The notes: a model not told the origin generated them from the sequence alone. 64,000 bases of DNA from Candidatus Neomicrothrix sp. UBA2517 (GCA_002341185.1 DDNP01000024.1:24810-88809), one strand, 5' to 3'; numbered from the stretch's first letter, positions 36,184 to 46,361 are shown. A program made the numbers and translations.

Positions 36184-37293
36184 TTATTCACGTCTAATCG
36201 CCAGAATTGCTACGTCATCTTCAATGGCTTCCCTAGAAAAGTCCCTCGCTGATTCCAATAACGTCTTTGTAAGAACGTCTGGAGCGATACCGGGGTCGCG
36301 AGTGATATGCTGCGCGATTCTATCTTCTCCAAAGAGATCTTCACCATTCCTTACTTCAGCAAGTCCATCAGTGTACATGAGGATCATATCGCCTGTTTCT
36401 AATGGAATTTCCCTGCTCAAATACGTTGCGTTAGGGTTAAGCATCAGCAGCGGGCCTGTGGCTTTCAATGGCCTTACTTCTCGTTGATGCCATAGGAAGG
36501 CTGCTGGGTGGCCTGCGGATGCGAAGCGTAAAGTTCCAGCCTCAGTATCAAAAACGACTACGACCAAAGATATGAATTCTTCGATTCTATCTCCCCCAGC
36601 CATTTGCTCGTTGAGTTCCTCTAGTGCCTGTGCTGGGTCACGGAATTGCGCAAGGAAAACTCTTAAAAGATATTTAGCTTGGAATGCAGTAATGCTTGAC
36701 TCAATGCCGTGCCCGGCGACATCTCCTACGACTGCCACAAGCCGAGATTCTGAAACTTTAAATAGATCAAAGAAATCTCCTGCCATAAGCCCTGTTCCTG
36801 CTTGGTATATTCTTCCCACCTCAAATCCAGAAAAATCAGGAAGTTCATCAGGTGCTAGTCGTCCTGCCCATGCACGTGGGGCTAGTGTTTCTTGGTTTAA
36901 GGCTTCTTCAGCTCTCTTTTCCATCTCAAAGCGTTCTTCACTAAGTCGAGCTTCACGTACTGCATTCCGATTGTAGATAAGTGAGAACAAGGCTGGGATT
37001 GCGAGCAGACCATATATTGCGACGATTGATAACGAATCTGTTAACCCTACAATCAAAGATGCCGTTGCAAGAAGAAGGTACAACATGACTGCATGCAAAT
37101 CGCGTCTGTAATCGCCGCGTGTAAGAGCTATCGCTTTTCGTTGCGCAACGGAATCAAGTTCTTTTACATCATGAAGGTCAGTTTCCAGCCGATCAAGAAG
37201 TCTTAAACGTAGTCGTGCGGATCTACTCCATGCATAAGCGGCCCCCACGCTAAGAACTGCAAGAGTTATCAGGAATACTGTTTTCATACCCAT
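36184..37293 (-). CDS. Membrane-anchored SpoIIE/PP2C-type protein phosphatase
   Basis: This 369-residue protein has hydrophobic segments near residues 1-22 and about 68-105, then a coiled linker and a PP2C-like domain with metal-binding aspartates in MAGDFFD, VVGDVAGHG and MYTDGLAE. Such RsbU-type phosphatases dephosphorylate anti-anti-sigma factors and so switch stress or cell-state sigma factors. No partner antagonist or kinase gene lies nearby. It forms a pair with the small zinc-ribbon gene. Confidence 0.9.
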   Translation of the reverse strand: MGMKTVFLITLAVLSVGAAYAWSRSARLRLRLLDRLETDLHDVKELDSVAQRKAIALTRGDYRRDLHAVMLYLLLATASLIVGLTDSLSIVAIYGLLAIPALFSLIYNRNAVREARLSEERFEMEKRAEEALNQETLAPRAWAGRLAPDELPDFSGFEVGRIYQAGTGLMAGDFFDLFKVSESRLVAVVGDVAGHGIESSITAFQAKYLLRVFLAQFRDPAQALEELNEQMAGGDRIEEFISLVVVVFDTEAGTLRFASAGHPAAFLWHQREVRPLKATGPLLMLNPNATYLSREIPLETGDMILMYTDGLAEVRNGEDLFGEDRIAQHITRDPGIAPDVLTKTLLESARDFSREAIEDDVAILAIRRE

Positions 37294-37381
37294 AGGCTAT
37301 CTGTCTTATTCGTTCAGAGCCGTTTCTATGCCCTCAGAACGATCTTTTTTTGCTTTTTTTGCTATTAATGCAGGTCAGGAC

Positions 37382-38698
37382 TTAATTGTTTCGGTTCCTA
37401 ATGCGTATTTTTATAGGTATTGCACCTAATCCTAAGTGTTCACGTAATTGATTTTCCAAATAACGTATATACGTTCGTGGCAATTTTTTATTCACAAACA
37501 GTGTAAACGTAGGAGGCTCTGTCGCTCCCTGCGTGGCATATAGTACTCTGGCTCCGCCTGGGGCTGGGTGTGCAGATTGCGCTTTCCTAATGATGACATT
37601 CACTTTTCTAGTAGGAACACGTTGGTTGTAACTACTAATAGTGTCCGTAAGGATTGGATAGAGGCGATGCACGCCCTTTCCAGATATTGCAGTTGTTTTC
37701 ATAACTGGTGGATCACCGAGAAAACCTAATTTACGTTCAATTTGTAGCGTAAGCATTTCTCTTTCTTCAGTATCAACGAGTTCCCACTTGTTGAAGACAA
37801 TTACGATTGGGCAACCTGCTGCATCTACTCGTTCCGCTAATCGCTGATCTTGGTGTGTTACCCCAATCGTTGAGTCAATAACTAAAAGGGCAATGTGCGC
37901 TTTATCAATTGCACTGAGCGCTCTAACAAGTGAGTAGTATTCTGTATCTTCCGAAATTCGTGCCTTTCGGCGCATACCTGCAGTATCGACGAATTTGATT
38001 ATCCCAATTTCTGTCTCGACAACAGTATCAATTGCATCTCGTGTCGTTCCAGCTTGATCGTGGACGACTGCTCTTTCTTCTCCGATCAATTTATTAAATA
38101 ATGTTGATTTTCCAACATTGGGCCTGCCAACTATGGCGACAGCTACAGCGTTTTCGCTTTCTGTTTCTTCCAATTCGTCTGACTCGCTTTGGGATTCGGG
38201 CATAACAGCTATGACGAGGTCAAGAAGGTCAGCTGTTCCCCTTCCATGCAATGCCGATACTGGATTCGGCTCACCTAATCCCATCGATAAGTATTCCCAC
38301 ATCCCGATCTCATGGTTTGCATCATCTACTTTATTTGCAGCGATAAAAGTTGGTTTCTCTCTACCACGTAACATCTCTGCAATTAGTGCATCCTCTACCG
38401 TTGGACTTACTCGCGCGTCGACTACCAAAATTGTTACATCAGCTTGGTATATTGCTCGTTCCGATTGCTTGCTGACTTTATCATCTATTGCCTTTTCGCT
38501 TCTTGATTTTGGTAGCCACCCTCCTGTATCAATAAGAGTGAACTCAAAACCAGCCCAAGTTGCATCAAATTCATTTCTATCTCGAGTAACACCAGGGCGT
38601 TCCTCTACTATTGCTTCTCGTCGCCCTATTATCCGATTAACTAAAGTGGATTTCCCTACATTTGGACGACCTATAACTGCGACTGTTGGTTTATTCAT
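37382..38698 (-). CDS. der: Ribosome biogenesis GTPase Der (EngA)
   Basis: This 438-residue protein has two tandem GTPase domains, each with GRPNVGKST (residues 10-18 and about 187-195), DTGGW and DTAGM switch II motifs, and NKVD and NKWE base-binding motifs, followed by a KH-like C-terminal domain. Der acts in 50S subunit assembly. It overlaps the DUF512 gene by 8 nt, an arrangement I recall from several actinobacterial lineages. Confidence 0.97.
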   Translation of the reverse strand: MNKPTVAVIGRPNVGKSTLVNRIIGRREAIVEERPGVTRDRNEFDATWAGFEFTLIDTGGWLPKSRSEKAIDDKVSKQSERAIYQADVTILVVDARVSPTVEDALIAEMLRGREKPTFIAANKVDDANHEIGMWEYLSMGLGEPNPVSALHGRGTADLLDLVIAVMPESQSESDELEETESENAVAVAIVGRPNVGKSTLFNKLIGEERAVVHDQAGTTRDAIDTVVETEIGIIKFVDTAGMRRKARISEDTEYYSLVRALSAIDKAHIALLVIDSTIGVTHQDQRLAERVDAAGCPIVIVFNKWELVDTEEREMLTLQIERKLGFLGDPPVMKTTAISGKGVHRLYPILTDTISSYNQRVPTRKVNVIIRKAQSAHPAPGGARVLYATQGATEPPTFTLFVNKKLPRTYIRYLENQLREHLGLGAIPIKIRIRNRNN

Positions 38699-40058
38699 GC
38701 TTTACCCCCAAGGCTTTTTTAAGGGCTATCCCATCTGTTGAGATTATTTCAACTTGGCGTGGCAGGTCTGCGGGTTCCAAACCATCTAAAAATTTTCCTT
38801 GCGAAAGGCATACATCAGGGAGTAGATATCTATGACCTTCTGGTTCCTTTTCAAGAGCCTTCGCAATATCCTCTCCAACCAGCAACCCTGCTACTGCTAC
38901 GTTTCCACCAAAAAAATGATTTTTTACTGTAATTATTCTGATATCTTTCCTTGTAAAGGGCTCAAGTAACTGTTGAAGTACTAGAGCTCCATACTCTCCG
39001 GTCAGAATACCAATTGGACTATTCTTTCGATTTCTGAAGACAAGGTTCGGTGCTGTGTTTCTAATTGCTCGATAACCCTCCGGTGGTGCTCCATCTACCC
39101 AAGCAAAGAAACCTGCTGCAGTGTTAGTTGGTTTATCTATCTCGCCCACGAATTCTCGTTCAAATGTTCGCACTATCCCTACTCCGTCTTCGTACATCTC
39201 AAAATTATCGTATTCGCCGGCGCCAGGAATTGGTTGTCCAGCCACTAGGTAATACTCGTCTGCTGCATGAACGATATTTCTGCCTACTTCTTTATGTATG
39301 ATCTCTTGCCATTTCTCAACAATTCTAAGAACACTAAGTGCCTCCTCTTTTGTATGGGGACGCATTCTTTTCTCGTTTGAATGTCTACTGACACCTAGAG
39401 GCACAACACATACAGACTTAAGAGATAAGTATCGTTCGTAAATTGTACACAATGTGTCTTCGAGAATTTCTTCATTGTTTATATCAGGACATACGACTAT
39501 TTGGCCATGAATTTCTATGCCGTGTTCCAAAAGTGCGTCAAGCCAGCGCAAACTAGGGCCACCTCTCCGGTTACGCAGCATATCATTTCTTGTAATGGCA
39601 TCGGTTGCATGAATACTGACGTTTAAGGGGGAAAGGCCTTCTTCAATGACACGCTCTAAGTCAGCTTCTGTGAATCGGGTTAGTGTTGTAAAATTTCCGT
39701 ACAAAAAGGACAGTCGGTAATCATCATCTTTGAGGTAAAGGCTTTTCCTCATTCCCTTTGGTAATTGGTATATAAAACAAAACTCACAGTGGTTATCGCA
39801 TGTTCTGATTTGGTCAAATACTGCTGAATGGACTTCTAATCCAAGCGGTTCTCCTGCTTGCTTTTCTACCTGAATATCCATCTCGATGCCGCCTCTTCTG
39901 ATCGACATATCAAGATACGGTTCGTCGGTAAGTATTTGGTATCTAATAACGTCACGCAGAGTTTCTCCATTAAGTGAAAGGATTTCGTCATCAACAAAAA
40001 GCCCAGCATGATGGGCTGGTGAATTATCATGGACATTAATCACTCTTGCTGTAGCCAT
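38691..40058 (-). CDS. DUF512 family protein with PDZ and radical-SAM-like domains
   Basis: This 455-residue protein begins with a PDZ-like domain (HDNSPAHHAGLFVDDEILSL), continues with a CxxxCxxC cysteine motif (CDNHCEFCFI) typical of radical SAM iron-sulfur proteins, and ends in the DUF512 domain (PIPGAGEYDNFEMYEDGVGI). The function is not established. It is probably co-expressed with der through the 8-nt overlap. Divergent from ispH across about 110 nt. Confidence 0.88.
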   Translation of the reverse strand: MATARVINVHDNSPAHHAGLFVDDEILSLNGETLRDVIRYQILTDEPYLDMSIRRGGIEMDIQVEKQAGEPLGLEVHSAVFDQIRTCDNHCEFCFIYQLPKGMRKSLYLKDDDYRLSFLYGNFTTLTRFTEADLERVIEEGLSPLNVSIHATDAITRNDMLRNRRGGPSLRWLDALLEHGIEIHGQIVVCPDINNEEILEDTLCTIYERYLSLKSVCVVPLGVSRHSNEKRMRPHTKEEALSVLRIVEKWQEIIHKEVGRNIVHAADEYYLVAGQPIPGAGEYDNFEMYEDGVGIVRTFEREFVGEIDKPTNTAAGFFAWVDGAPPEGYRAIRNTAPNLVFRNRKNSPIGILTGEYGALVLQQLLEPFTRKDIRIITVKNHFFGGNVAVAGLLVGEDIAKALEKEPEGHRYLLPDVCLSQGKFLDGLEPADLPRQVEIISTDGIALKKALGVKHE

Positions 40059-40167
40059 ATCTAAAGGGTATTAGCCAAAGCATGTGAAATGTTGAATGTA
40101 GCGCTGTGTGACCGAAATATCTCCATATTTCTGTAGAAACTCCTCTGCAATAAGCCACAATATATAT

Positions 40168-41196
40168 ATGGTCATTGATAAGGTTCTACTTGCTGCACCC
40201 AGAGGATTCTGTGCGGGTGTTGAGATGGCGATTAAAGCTTTGACGTGGATGGTCCGTGCGTTTCCTGCGCCTGTGTATTGCTACCATGAAATCGTTCATA
40301 ACAAGATTGTCGTGGAACGATTCGAATCTCTAGGTGTAATTTTCGTTGATGATATCAACGAGGTACCCGTTGGCGCACCCGTAATGCTCAGCGCCCATGG
40401 ATCAGCCCCCAATGTAGTCGCCAAAGTCCGGCAAGATGGTGGGTTTGTGGTAGATGCAGTGTGCCCTTTGGTAACGAAGGTACACCATGAAGTAAAAGTT
40501 CGGTCGCGAAAGGGTCATCAAATTATTTATATAGGCCATGAAGGCCATGAAGAAGCTGTCGGAACGATGGCTGTTGCCCCTTCTTCAACGCACAGGGTTG
40601 AATCTATAAAGGAGCTCGAAATGTTACCTAATTTTGAAGCTCCTGTTTCGCTCCTAGCCCAAACTACGCTTAGCCACCGAGATTGGTCATCTATACTCTC
40701 TGCTGCCAAAAGCCAGTTTCCCGAACTATCAGTTCCTGGCCGAAGCGATTTGTGCTTTGCCACCACGAATCGCCAAGGCGCTTTAATGGATATCGCAGAA
40801 AGGTGCGACAGCTTGATCGTGATTGGATCCTCAAATTCTTCGAACACACGTGCACTGGAACGGTTAGCTAATGAGGCAGGATGCAGCAAAGTTTACAGGG
40901 TTAACCAAGCCTCTGAAATTCCTTTACCTCTTTCTGGCACTATAGGTGTGACAGCTGGAGCATCAGCGCCAGAAGAGTTAGTTCAGGAAGTTCTTGACGT
41001 TCTCGGTCCTCTAAATGGTGTTGAAGAAATTCATTACGTGACCGAGGAGGAGTACTTCCCACCGCCAAGGGAACTTAGAAACCTCATTCATGCAGTGGGT
41101 TTCTTCGCTAGCCTTGGATTCTCAGATTTAAGCATCAAGCAGGAGGCTGAGGATCGTTTGATAGGTGCATCAGAAGTCCTACGAACGTTGACTTAG
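40168..41196 (+). CDS. ispH: 4-hydroxy-3-methylbut-2-enyl diphosphate reductase
   Basis: IspH performs the last step of the non-mevalonate isoprenoid pathway, making IPP and DMAPP. The three Fe-S cysteines are Cys15 (RGFCAGVEMA), Cys99 (DAVCPLVTK) and Cys196 (SDLCFATTN), and the acidic GHEGHEEAVGT segment is the active-site loop. The start at 40168 (342 residues) is chosen because the family begins just before RGFCAGV; an ATG at 40108 would add 20 unmatched residues. No clear ribosome-binding site is present. The end overlaps the convergent plsC gene by 4 nt. Confidence 0.94.
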   Translation: MVIDKVLLAAPRGFCAGVEMAIKALTWMVRAFPAPVYCYHEIVHNKIVVERFESLGVIFVDDINEVPVGAPVMLSAHGSAPNVVAKVRQDGGFVVDAVCPLVTKVHHEVKVRSRKGHQIIYIGHEGHEEAVGTMAVAPSSTHRVESIKELEMLPNFEAPVSLLAQTTLSHRDWSSILSAAKSQFPELSVPGRSDLCFATTNRQGALMDIAERCDSLIVIGSSNSSNTRALERLANEAGCSKVYRVNQASEIPLPLSGTIGVTAGASAPEELVQEVLDVLGPLNGVEEIHYVTEEEYFPPPRELRNLIHAVGFFASLGFSDLSIKQEAEDRLIGASEVLRTLT

Positions 41197-41909
41197 CTTT
41201 CAGGATTTGGGCATCCTGCTTTTCGTTGCGCAGTATCAAAAAGGTCCTGAAGTATGACACGCAAGTTTTGTGAGTGTTCTTTGATTTCTGATCGCGTAAC
41301 TCTCTTTGCACCTTCCTTTGGTTGTGGGGCAGGAATTAGGTCGCCGTAGATGATGACAATCTTATTTGGTTTCGGAATGTAGCTACCCTTGGGCATCGAA
41401 CGTTCGGATCCACCGATACCGACGGGCAATATAGGGGCATTAGATCTGGCAGAAAGCCACACTGCCCCGTCCAAGATAGGGTGCACGACCGGTCCTGATT
41501 TCCTTTGCCCCTCTGGGAAAACTGCGAGTGCTTTCCCTTCACTTAGTGCTTTCAGAGAGGCATCTAAAGCTAATTTATCAGCACGGGAATCACGATCTAA
41601 GGGAATCGTTCCACAACCTAGTAAGAGCCATGCTACAAACCGATTCGTCATCAGGGAACCTTTTCCGAGATAATGTAAACGGCGTTGAAAAAAAGAACCC
41701 ACCATCGGAACGTCTAAGTTGCTTCTGTGAATAGGTGAAACAATAACGGGGCCGCTTTTGGGCATTGCTTTTGCGTTTCTTACAAATAGACGGAAATAGA
41801 AAAAGAACGCTAAGCGTGCCAGGTACTTTACGAAGCAGTAAGCCAAAAAAGATGACACTGATGGCCCCTTGTCAATCTTTTGACGAGCGTTGGACAGGTT
41901 ATCAGACAT
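41193..41909 (-). CDS. plsC: 1-acylglycerol-3-phosphate acyltransferase
   Basis: This 238-residue membrane acyltransferase has the catalytic HxxxxD motif (His61, Asp66 in HRSNLD) and the FPEGQRKSG glycerol-phosphate-binding motif, with a hydrophobic helix near residues 20-43. It adds the second acyl chain in phosphatidic acid synthesis. It overlaps the aroA-cmk gene by 8 nt, in the order cmk-plsC common in Gram-positive genomes. Confidence 0.92.
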   Translation of the reverse strand: MSDNLSNARQKIDKGPSVSSFLAYCFVKYLARLAFFFYFRLFVRNAKAMPKSGPVIVSPIHRSNLDVPMVGSFFQRRLHYLGKGSLMTNRFVAWLLLGCGTIPLDRDSRADKLALDASLKALSEGKALAVFPEGQRKSGPVVHPILDGAVWLSARSNAPILPVGIGGSERSMPKGSYIPKPNKIVIIYGDLIPAPQPKEGAKRVTRSEIKEHSQNLRVILQDLFDTAQRKAGCPNPES

Positions 41910-43815
41910 TGAAATTCCTAAGCACTTCGTTGGCTACCTCAGATAAAGTTTTGTCGGTTGTATCAACTACTATCGCATTGGAACTGACTGATAGAGGCGA
42001 ATCGGTTCGTGAGCTATCTATCTCATCGCGCTCTTGAATTTCATTAAGGATTTCTTTCATATCCCGACCTGACTCAAGGCTCCGCCTATGTGCTCGCTCT
42101 TCAGGCGTTGCTGTTACATAAACTTTGAGTTTAGCCTTTGGAAAGACCACTGACCCGATGTCTCTTCCTTCAAGAACTCCTCCACCTCTTTGCCTAGCCC
42201 AACTTCTTTGAGCGCGTCTAAGAATTGCTCTTACCCCCGGATTTGCGGCAACATAGCTCACGATAGAGTTGACTTCTGGGCTTCGGATTTGTTTAGTTAA
42301 GTTCTTAGCATTTACAAAAACTTCCTGTCCGTTAAAACTGATATCGATATTGTCGGTTATTTGTGTGACCTCTCTGTAGGCCTCTGGGTCAATATTGGCA
42401 GCTATCACTTCCGCTGCGACACTCCGATACATAGCTCCAGTGTCCAAATATTCAAGTTGTAATTCTTGAGCTAGAAGCTTTGCCAATGAGGACTTACCTG
42501 AACCTGCCGGCCCATCTATAGCTAAAATCGCTAATTCCTCATCACCCTCAAGCCTTAGGGTATCTATATGTTCATAGAACTCCGGGCAGGTTTTCGCTAC
42601 ACAGTTTGCATCGTCGATAACGACTCCTTCTGCTAAAAGACCTAAGACTGTGAAGGCCATAGCGATTCTGTGATCATCGTAACTATGGATCACGTTTCCT
42701 ATCGGCATTCCGGGCTCAATGACGAAACCGTCTTCTTCAGCTCTTGCGTCAATCCCTAGTTTCTTCATTTCGGTTACAACTGCAGATACGCGATCAGATT
42801 CTTTATTTTTGATGAATCCAATATCTGTCACCCGCACAGTTCCTGAACAATATGGAGCTATTGCAGCCAAAGTGGGTGCGGTATCAGATAATTCTCGCAT
42901 TGAAACCTCTATCCCTTTCAGCTGATTTTGTCCTGATACCTCTATAGAATCGGCTCCGATGGTGACTTTTGCGCCCATCTGTTCAAGGATATTAATAAAT
43001 CCTATGTCACCTTGAATTGAGTTTTCTCCGATGCCATCTATGACTACTCTTCCTTGACTTACGGCTGCCGCCGCAAAAAAATATGATGCAGTGGATGCGT
43101 CAGTTTCTATTTCGTAATCACGCCCCGTGTATCCTGTTGGATGCACGGTGAAAGTATTTGGTTCGTCGATTTCAACTATTGCGCCAAAGGATCTCATCAT
43201 TTCTATTGTCATGTCTATATATGGAAGTGAGACTGCGTTTCCTTCTAAAGTAAATGTTATCTTTTGGGGTAAACATGGTGAAACGAGAAGAAGCGCTGAG
43301 AGATATTGGCTAGAAGTATCTCCGCTTATTTTAATATCTTTCACTTTTAAGTTGGAACCGTTGAGAGTAAGTGGCAAGTGACTCGGCTCGCCACTGTACG
43401 CTACTTCTACGCCTAGCTGATTCAAAGCTCTTAAAAGGTCTTCTTGAGGACGCGAACGAATTTGTGCATCTCCATCTACCTGAATAGGCGCTGTGATTAG
43501 TGCTGAAATTGGAAGAATGAAACGTGCTGTGGTTCCACTTTGCCGCACCCATAAAGAATCTTGTGGAGCATCTAATTTCCCGTTAGTGCCAGTGACATCT
43601 ATTGTCTCCATAGGTTGGTTTGCTTCGATACTAATACCAAATGACTTGAGACAGTCAATCATAGCAAGCGTGTCTTCTGCGAAGAGTGCTCTCGAAAGAG
43701 AAGTAGTGCCTTCGGCGAGTGATGCAATAATCAAGGCCCTATTTGTAATACTCTTTGAACCAGGAAGTTGTAACTCTGCATTGGGCGCTTTGCGTAACGA
43801 GTCGATTCGAAGCAT
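41902..43815 (-). CDS. aroA-cmk: Fused EPSP synthase / cytidylate kinase
   Basis: Residues 1 to about 425 are 3-phosphoshikimate 1-carboxyvinyltransferase (LPGSKSITNRALIIASLA, SGTTARFILP), step six of the shikimate pathway. Residues from about 430 are cytidylate kinase, with P-loop AIDGPAGSGKSS and DTGAMYRSVA. Both halves look complete at 637 residues in total, and there is no stop or slippery site between them. It overlaps tyrA by 1 nt and plsC by 8 nt. As I recall, this fusion is known in some actinobacterial lineages, and it supports the taxonomic guess. Confidence 0.95.
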   Translation of the reverse strand: MLRIDSLRKAPNAELQLPGSKSITNRALIIASLAEGTTSLSRALFAEDTLAMIDCLKSFGISIEANQPMETIDVTGTNGKLDAPQDSLWVRQSGTTARFILPISALITAPIQVDGDAQIRSRPQEDLLRALNQLGVEVAYSGEPSHLPLTLNGSNLKVKDIKISGDTSSQYLSALLLVSPCLPQKITFTLEGNAVSLPYIDMTIEMMRSFGAIVEIDEPNTFTVHPTGYTGRDYEIETDASTASYFFAAAAVSQGRVVIDGIGENSIQGDIGFINILEQMGAKVTIGADSIEVSGQNQLKGIEVSMRELSDTAPTLAAIAPYCSGTVRVTDIGFIKNKESDRVSAVVTEMKKLGIDARAEEDGFVIEPGMPIGNVIHSYDDHRIAMAFTVLGLLAEGVVIDDANCVAKTCPEFYEHIDTLRLEGDEELAILAIDGPAGSGKSSLAKLLAQELQLEYLDTGAMYRSVAAEVIAANIDPEAYREVTQITDNIDISFNGQEVFVNAKNLTKQIRSPEVNSIVSYVAANPGVRAILRRAQRSWARQRGGGVLEGRDIGSVVFPKAKLKVYVTATPEERAHRRSLESGRDMKEILNEIQERDEIDSSRTDSPLSVSSNAIVVDTTDKTLSEVANEVLRNFNV

Positions 43816-44876
43816 CAGACGTCCATAGTCCTTGCTGAAGGTCGGTACCCATTAGCCATCAATCCCCCCATAAGTCTTTCACTCTTTTCAAGTGCAACTA
43901 CCATGATGACCACACCTTTTTGACCTTCACTTGAATGAGCAATTTCTAAATCGAAAATATTCACATCAATGTCAGTAGCCAATCTTGTGAGACTTGCTAG
44001 CTCACCAGGCTGGTCAAGAACTGGGACTCGAACAATTGCTAAGTCAATATCTTCAGGCACTCCGGTTGGAAGATTGATTCGTGCTGTTCTAGCCTGCTCA
44101 AGTTTCTCCAATAAAGCTATTCTATTTTTTTTAGAAATAAGATTTTTTGTTTCTTCTAAAGATCCGATTACTTCATTAATGACAGAGAGGATTGCATCAG
44201 CATTGTCGATACAAATATCTGGCCAAATATGGGTGTTCCCGCCTGCAATGCGAGTCATGTCACGAAAACCTCCTGCGGCAAGGCGGAGTAAAGATCTATG
44301 TTCTTGAGAATGATTGTCAGCAATACGCATTAGAGAACCTGCTGCCAGGTGCGGCACATGGGAGACGATAGCTACCAGCTCGTCATGAGAATCTGGGTCA
44401 ATGACTACAACATCTGCCCCTAATCCGATAACGCAAGATTGAACTATTTCAAAACAGTCATCATCACTTCCGTCTGGAGGTGTAAGAACCCATGCAGCAC
44501 CTCGAAATAAATCGGAGCGGGCTCCTCTAATACCTTCCTGCTCACTACCTGCCATCGGATGCCCAGGTATAAATCGTTTATCGTTAACTTGATCGACTAT
44601 TGAACCTTTGACGCTCCCAACATCAGTAACGGCGTTAGCGCCTTCTTGAAAAGCCTGATGAACAGATTCTGCTATGGACCCTACAGGAGTGGCGACGAAT
44701 ACAATTTCGCAATCTCTCATTGAACCCTCTGCAGAGATTGCCCCCATGCGCACAGCTTCATCTACCCGCGATGGGTCCGAGTCTCTGCCAATTACTTCCC
44801 ATCCCTCTTCCTTAAGTGCTAGACCAATAGATCCACCTATTAGACCTAGACCTATGATTCCTGCTTTCTTCTGCAT
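43815..44876 (-). CDS. tyrA: Prephenate dehydrogenase with C-terminal ACT domain
   Basis: This 353-residue enzyme has the NAD-binding motif GLGLIGGSIG near the N-terminus, the HPMAGSEQEG substrate loop, and a C-terminal ACT domain from about residue 283 (VLDQPGELASLTRLA) for tyrosine feedback. It makes 4-hydroxyphenylpyruvate. AGAGGAAAT precedes the ATG. The stop overlaps the aroA-cmk start (TGATG), joining two aromatic pathway enzymes in one operon. Confidence 0.94.
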   Translation of the reverse strand: MQKKAGIIGLGLIGGSIGLALKEEGWEVIGRDSDPSRVDEAVRMGAISAEGSMRDCEIVFVATPVGSIAESVHQAFQEGANAVTDVGSVKGSIVDQVNDKRFIPGHPMAGSEQEGIRGARSDLFRGAAWVLTPPDGSDDDCFEIVQSCVIGLGADVVVIDPDSHDELVAIVSHVPHLAAGSLMRIADNHSQEHRSLLRLAAGGFRDMTRIAGGNTHIWPDICIDNADAILSVINEVIGSLEETKNLISKKNRIALLEKLEQARTARINLPTGVPEDIDLAIVRVPVLDQPGELASLTRLATDIDVNIFDLEIAHSSEGQKGVVIMVVALEKSERLMGGLMANGYRPSARTMDV

Positions 44877-44991
44877 ATTTCCTCTTTGAACCTGATGGTT
44901 TAGAAAATTACCTCATATGCGATGGTAGTTCGTCTTTCTCGTAAGACACGTTTAATTTTTACTAACCCAGTGATTATTGCATCATTTTCGT

Positions 44992-45720
44992 TCAATCAAC
45001 TACCTGATCAACTTCGAAATGCAACAAATCAAGTGTGGTGAGTTCTCTCCACTGACCTGATTGCAGTGTGTGATCAACTAAATTACCTATTCGCGTGCGG
45101 ATTAGCCTCTCGACTGGATGCCCCACAGCTTGGAACATTCTGCGAACTTGCCTATTCTTCCCTTCGTGGATAACGATCTTTACCACTCCATCTTGAATTT
45201 GAGATACACGCGCAGGTGAAGTGAGACCATCGTCTAGTGTGATCCCTTCACGGAGTTGACGAAGGCTTCCTCTAGATAATTTTTTACCAACTTTTACTAA
45301 ATACTCTTTTTCTATTCCATGAGAAGGGTGAGTTAACCGGTATGTTAAATCTCCATCATTAGTCAGCAAAATCAGTCCCTCAGTTTCTTTATCTAATCTT
45401 CCAACTGGATAAACTCTAGGTTCCGGAGGAACTAGGTCAACGATAGTTCTGCGACCCTGTGGATCTTTGGCAGTTGAGATAATGCCTAGAGGTTTATGGA
45501 TGAGATAATAGGTGAGTTCCGGTGAAACTCGTAAGGGAACCCCATCAAATAATAATTGGTCTTCATGGCGATTAACTCTCTGACCAATATGAGCAATTTC
45601 TCCGTTGACTGTGATTCGCTCATCAATAATATAATCTTCAACTACTCTTCTGCTGGCGAGCCCGATACTAGCTAGTACTTTTTGCAGCTTTTCCTGAGGT
45701 TGGTTTTCGCTTGACACCAA
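44992..45720 (-). CDS. rluB: 23S rRNA pseudouridine synthase, RluB family
   Basis: This 242-residue enzyme has an N-terminal S4 RNA-binding domain (LQKVLASIGLASRRVVEDYI) and the RluA/RsuA catalytic motif GRLDKETEGLILLTNDG containing the nucleophilic aspartate. It modifies 23S rRNA near the peptidyl-transferase centre. It follows scpB by 2 nt in the conserved scpA-scpB-rluB order. The RsuA/RluE branch cannot be fully excluded. Confidence 0.93.
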   Translation of the reverse strand: MVSSENQPQEKLQKVLASIGLASRRVVEDYIIDERITVNGEIAHIGQRVNRHEDQLLFDGVPLRVSPELTYYLIHKPLGIISTAKDPQGRRTIVDLVPPEPRVYPVGRLDKETEGLILLTNDGDLTYRLTHPSHGIEKEYLVKVGKKLSRGSLRQLREGITLDDGLTSPARVSQIQDGVVKIVIHEGKNRQVRRMFQAVGHPVERLIRTRIGNLVDHTLQSGQWRELTTLDLLHFEVDQVVD

Positions 45721-45722
45721 AT

Positions 45723-46361
45723 CTAATCCGAGTTTGTCTCATCGTTAGCTATGATAGCTACTTCATCATGGGGTTGAGATTCCAATTTTTCGCCTACGTG
45801 GTCGGGACGTAGACCACCTTCCAGCGCTTCCACAACATCAGCCCCTGGGACGAAGTTAGCCAACGGTGGTAAATCAGAAATATCATTGATTCCCAATCGT
45901 TCAAGAAATAGTGATGTAGTGCCGAACAAGATAGCGTTGCCTGGCCCAGGGTCTTTGCCTACTTCCCCTATGTAGCCGCGTTGTTGCAATGTTCGGATGA
46001 CTGCATCCACATTGACTCCTCGGATAGCCGAAATTTGCATTCTTGAAATGGGTTGTTTATACGCTATTATCGCTAATGTCTCAAGAGCAGCTGACGACAG
46101 CCGTGAATTCTGACCCTCTAAAACAAATCGCTCTACATACGGTGCCATAGTTGGGTCCGTTTGGTATCGATACCCGCCGGCTACATTCACAAGCACAAAT
46201 CCTCGATGATCTTTCTTGTACTCTTGCATTAGCTGAGTGCAAATTTTCTCTACCTCAGTTTTCGGAATTTCTAAAAGTTGCGCAAGAAGGCTCGCATCAA
46301 TCGGGATATCTGAAACAAGTAGAATTGCTTCAATAGCTTTCCTAGATTCTTCTGTCTGCAT
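45723..46361 (-). CDS. scpB: Segregation and condensation protein B
   Basis: This 212-residue protein has the two winged-helix domains of ScpB, with LAIIAYKQPISRMQISAIRG as the family hallmark around residues 93-112. ScpB binds ScpA and the SMC complex in chromosome segregation. It begins at the base after the scpA stop and ends 2 nt before rluB. The SMC gene is not in the window. Confidence 0.95.
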   Translation of the reverse strand: MQTEESRKAIEAILLVSDIPIDASLLAQLLEIPKTEVEKICTQLMQEYKKDHRGFVLVNVAGGYRYQTDPTMAPYVERFVLEGQNSRLSSAALETLAIIAYKQPISRMQISAIRGVNVDAVIRTLQQRGYIGEVGKDPGPGNAILFGTTSLFLERLGINDISDLPPLANFVPGADVVEALEGGLRPDHVGEKLESQPHDEVAIIANDETNSD

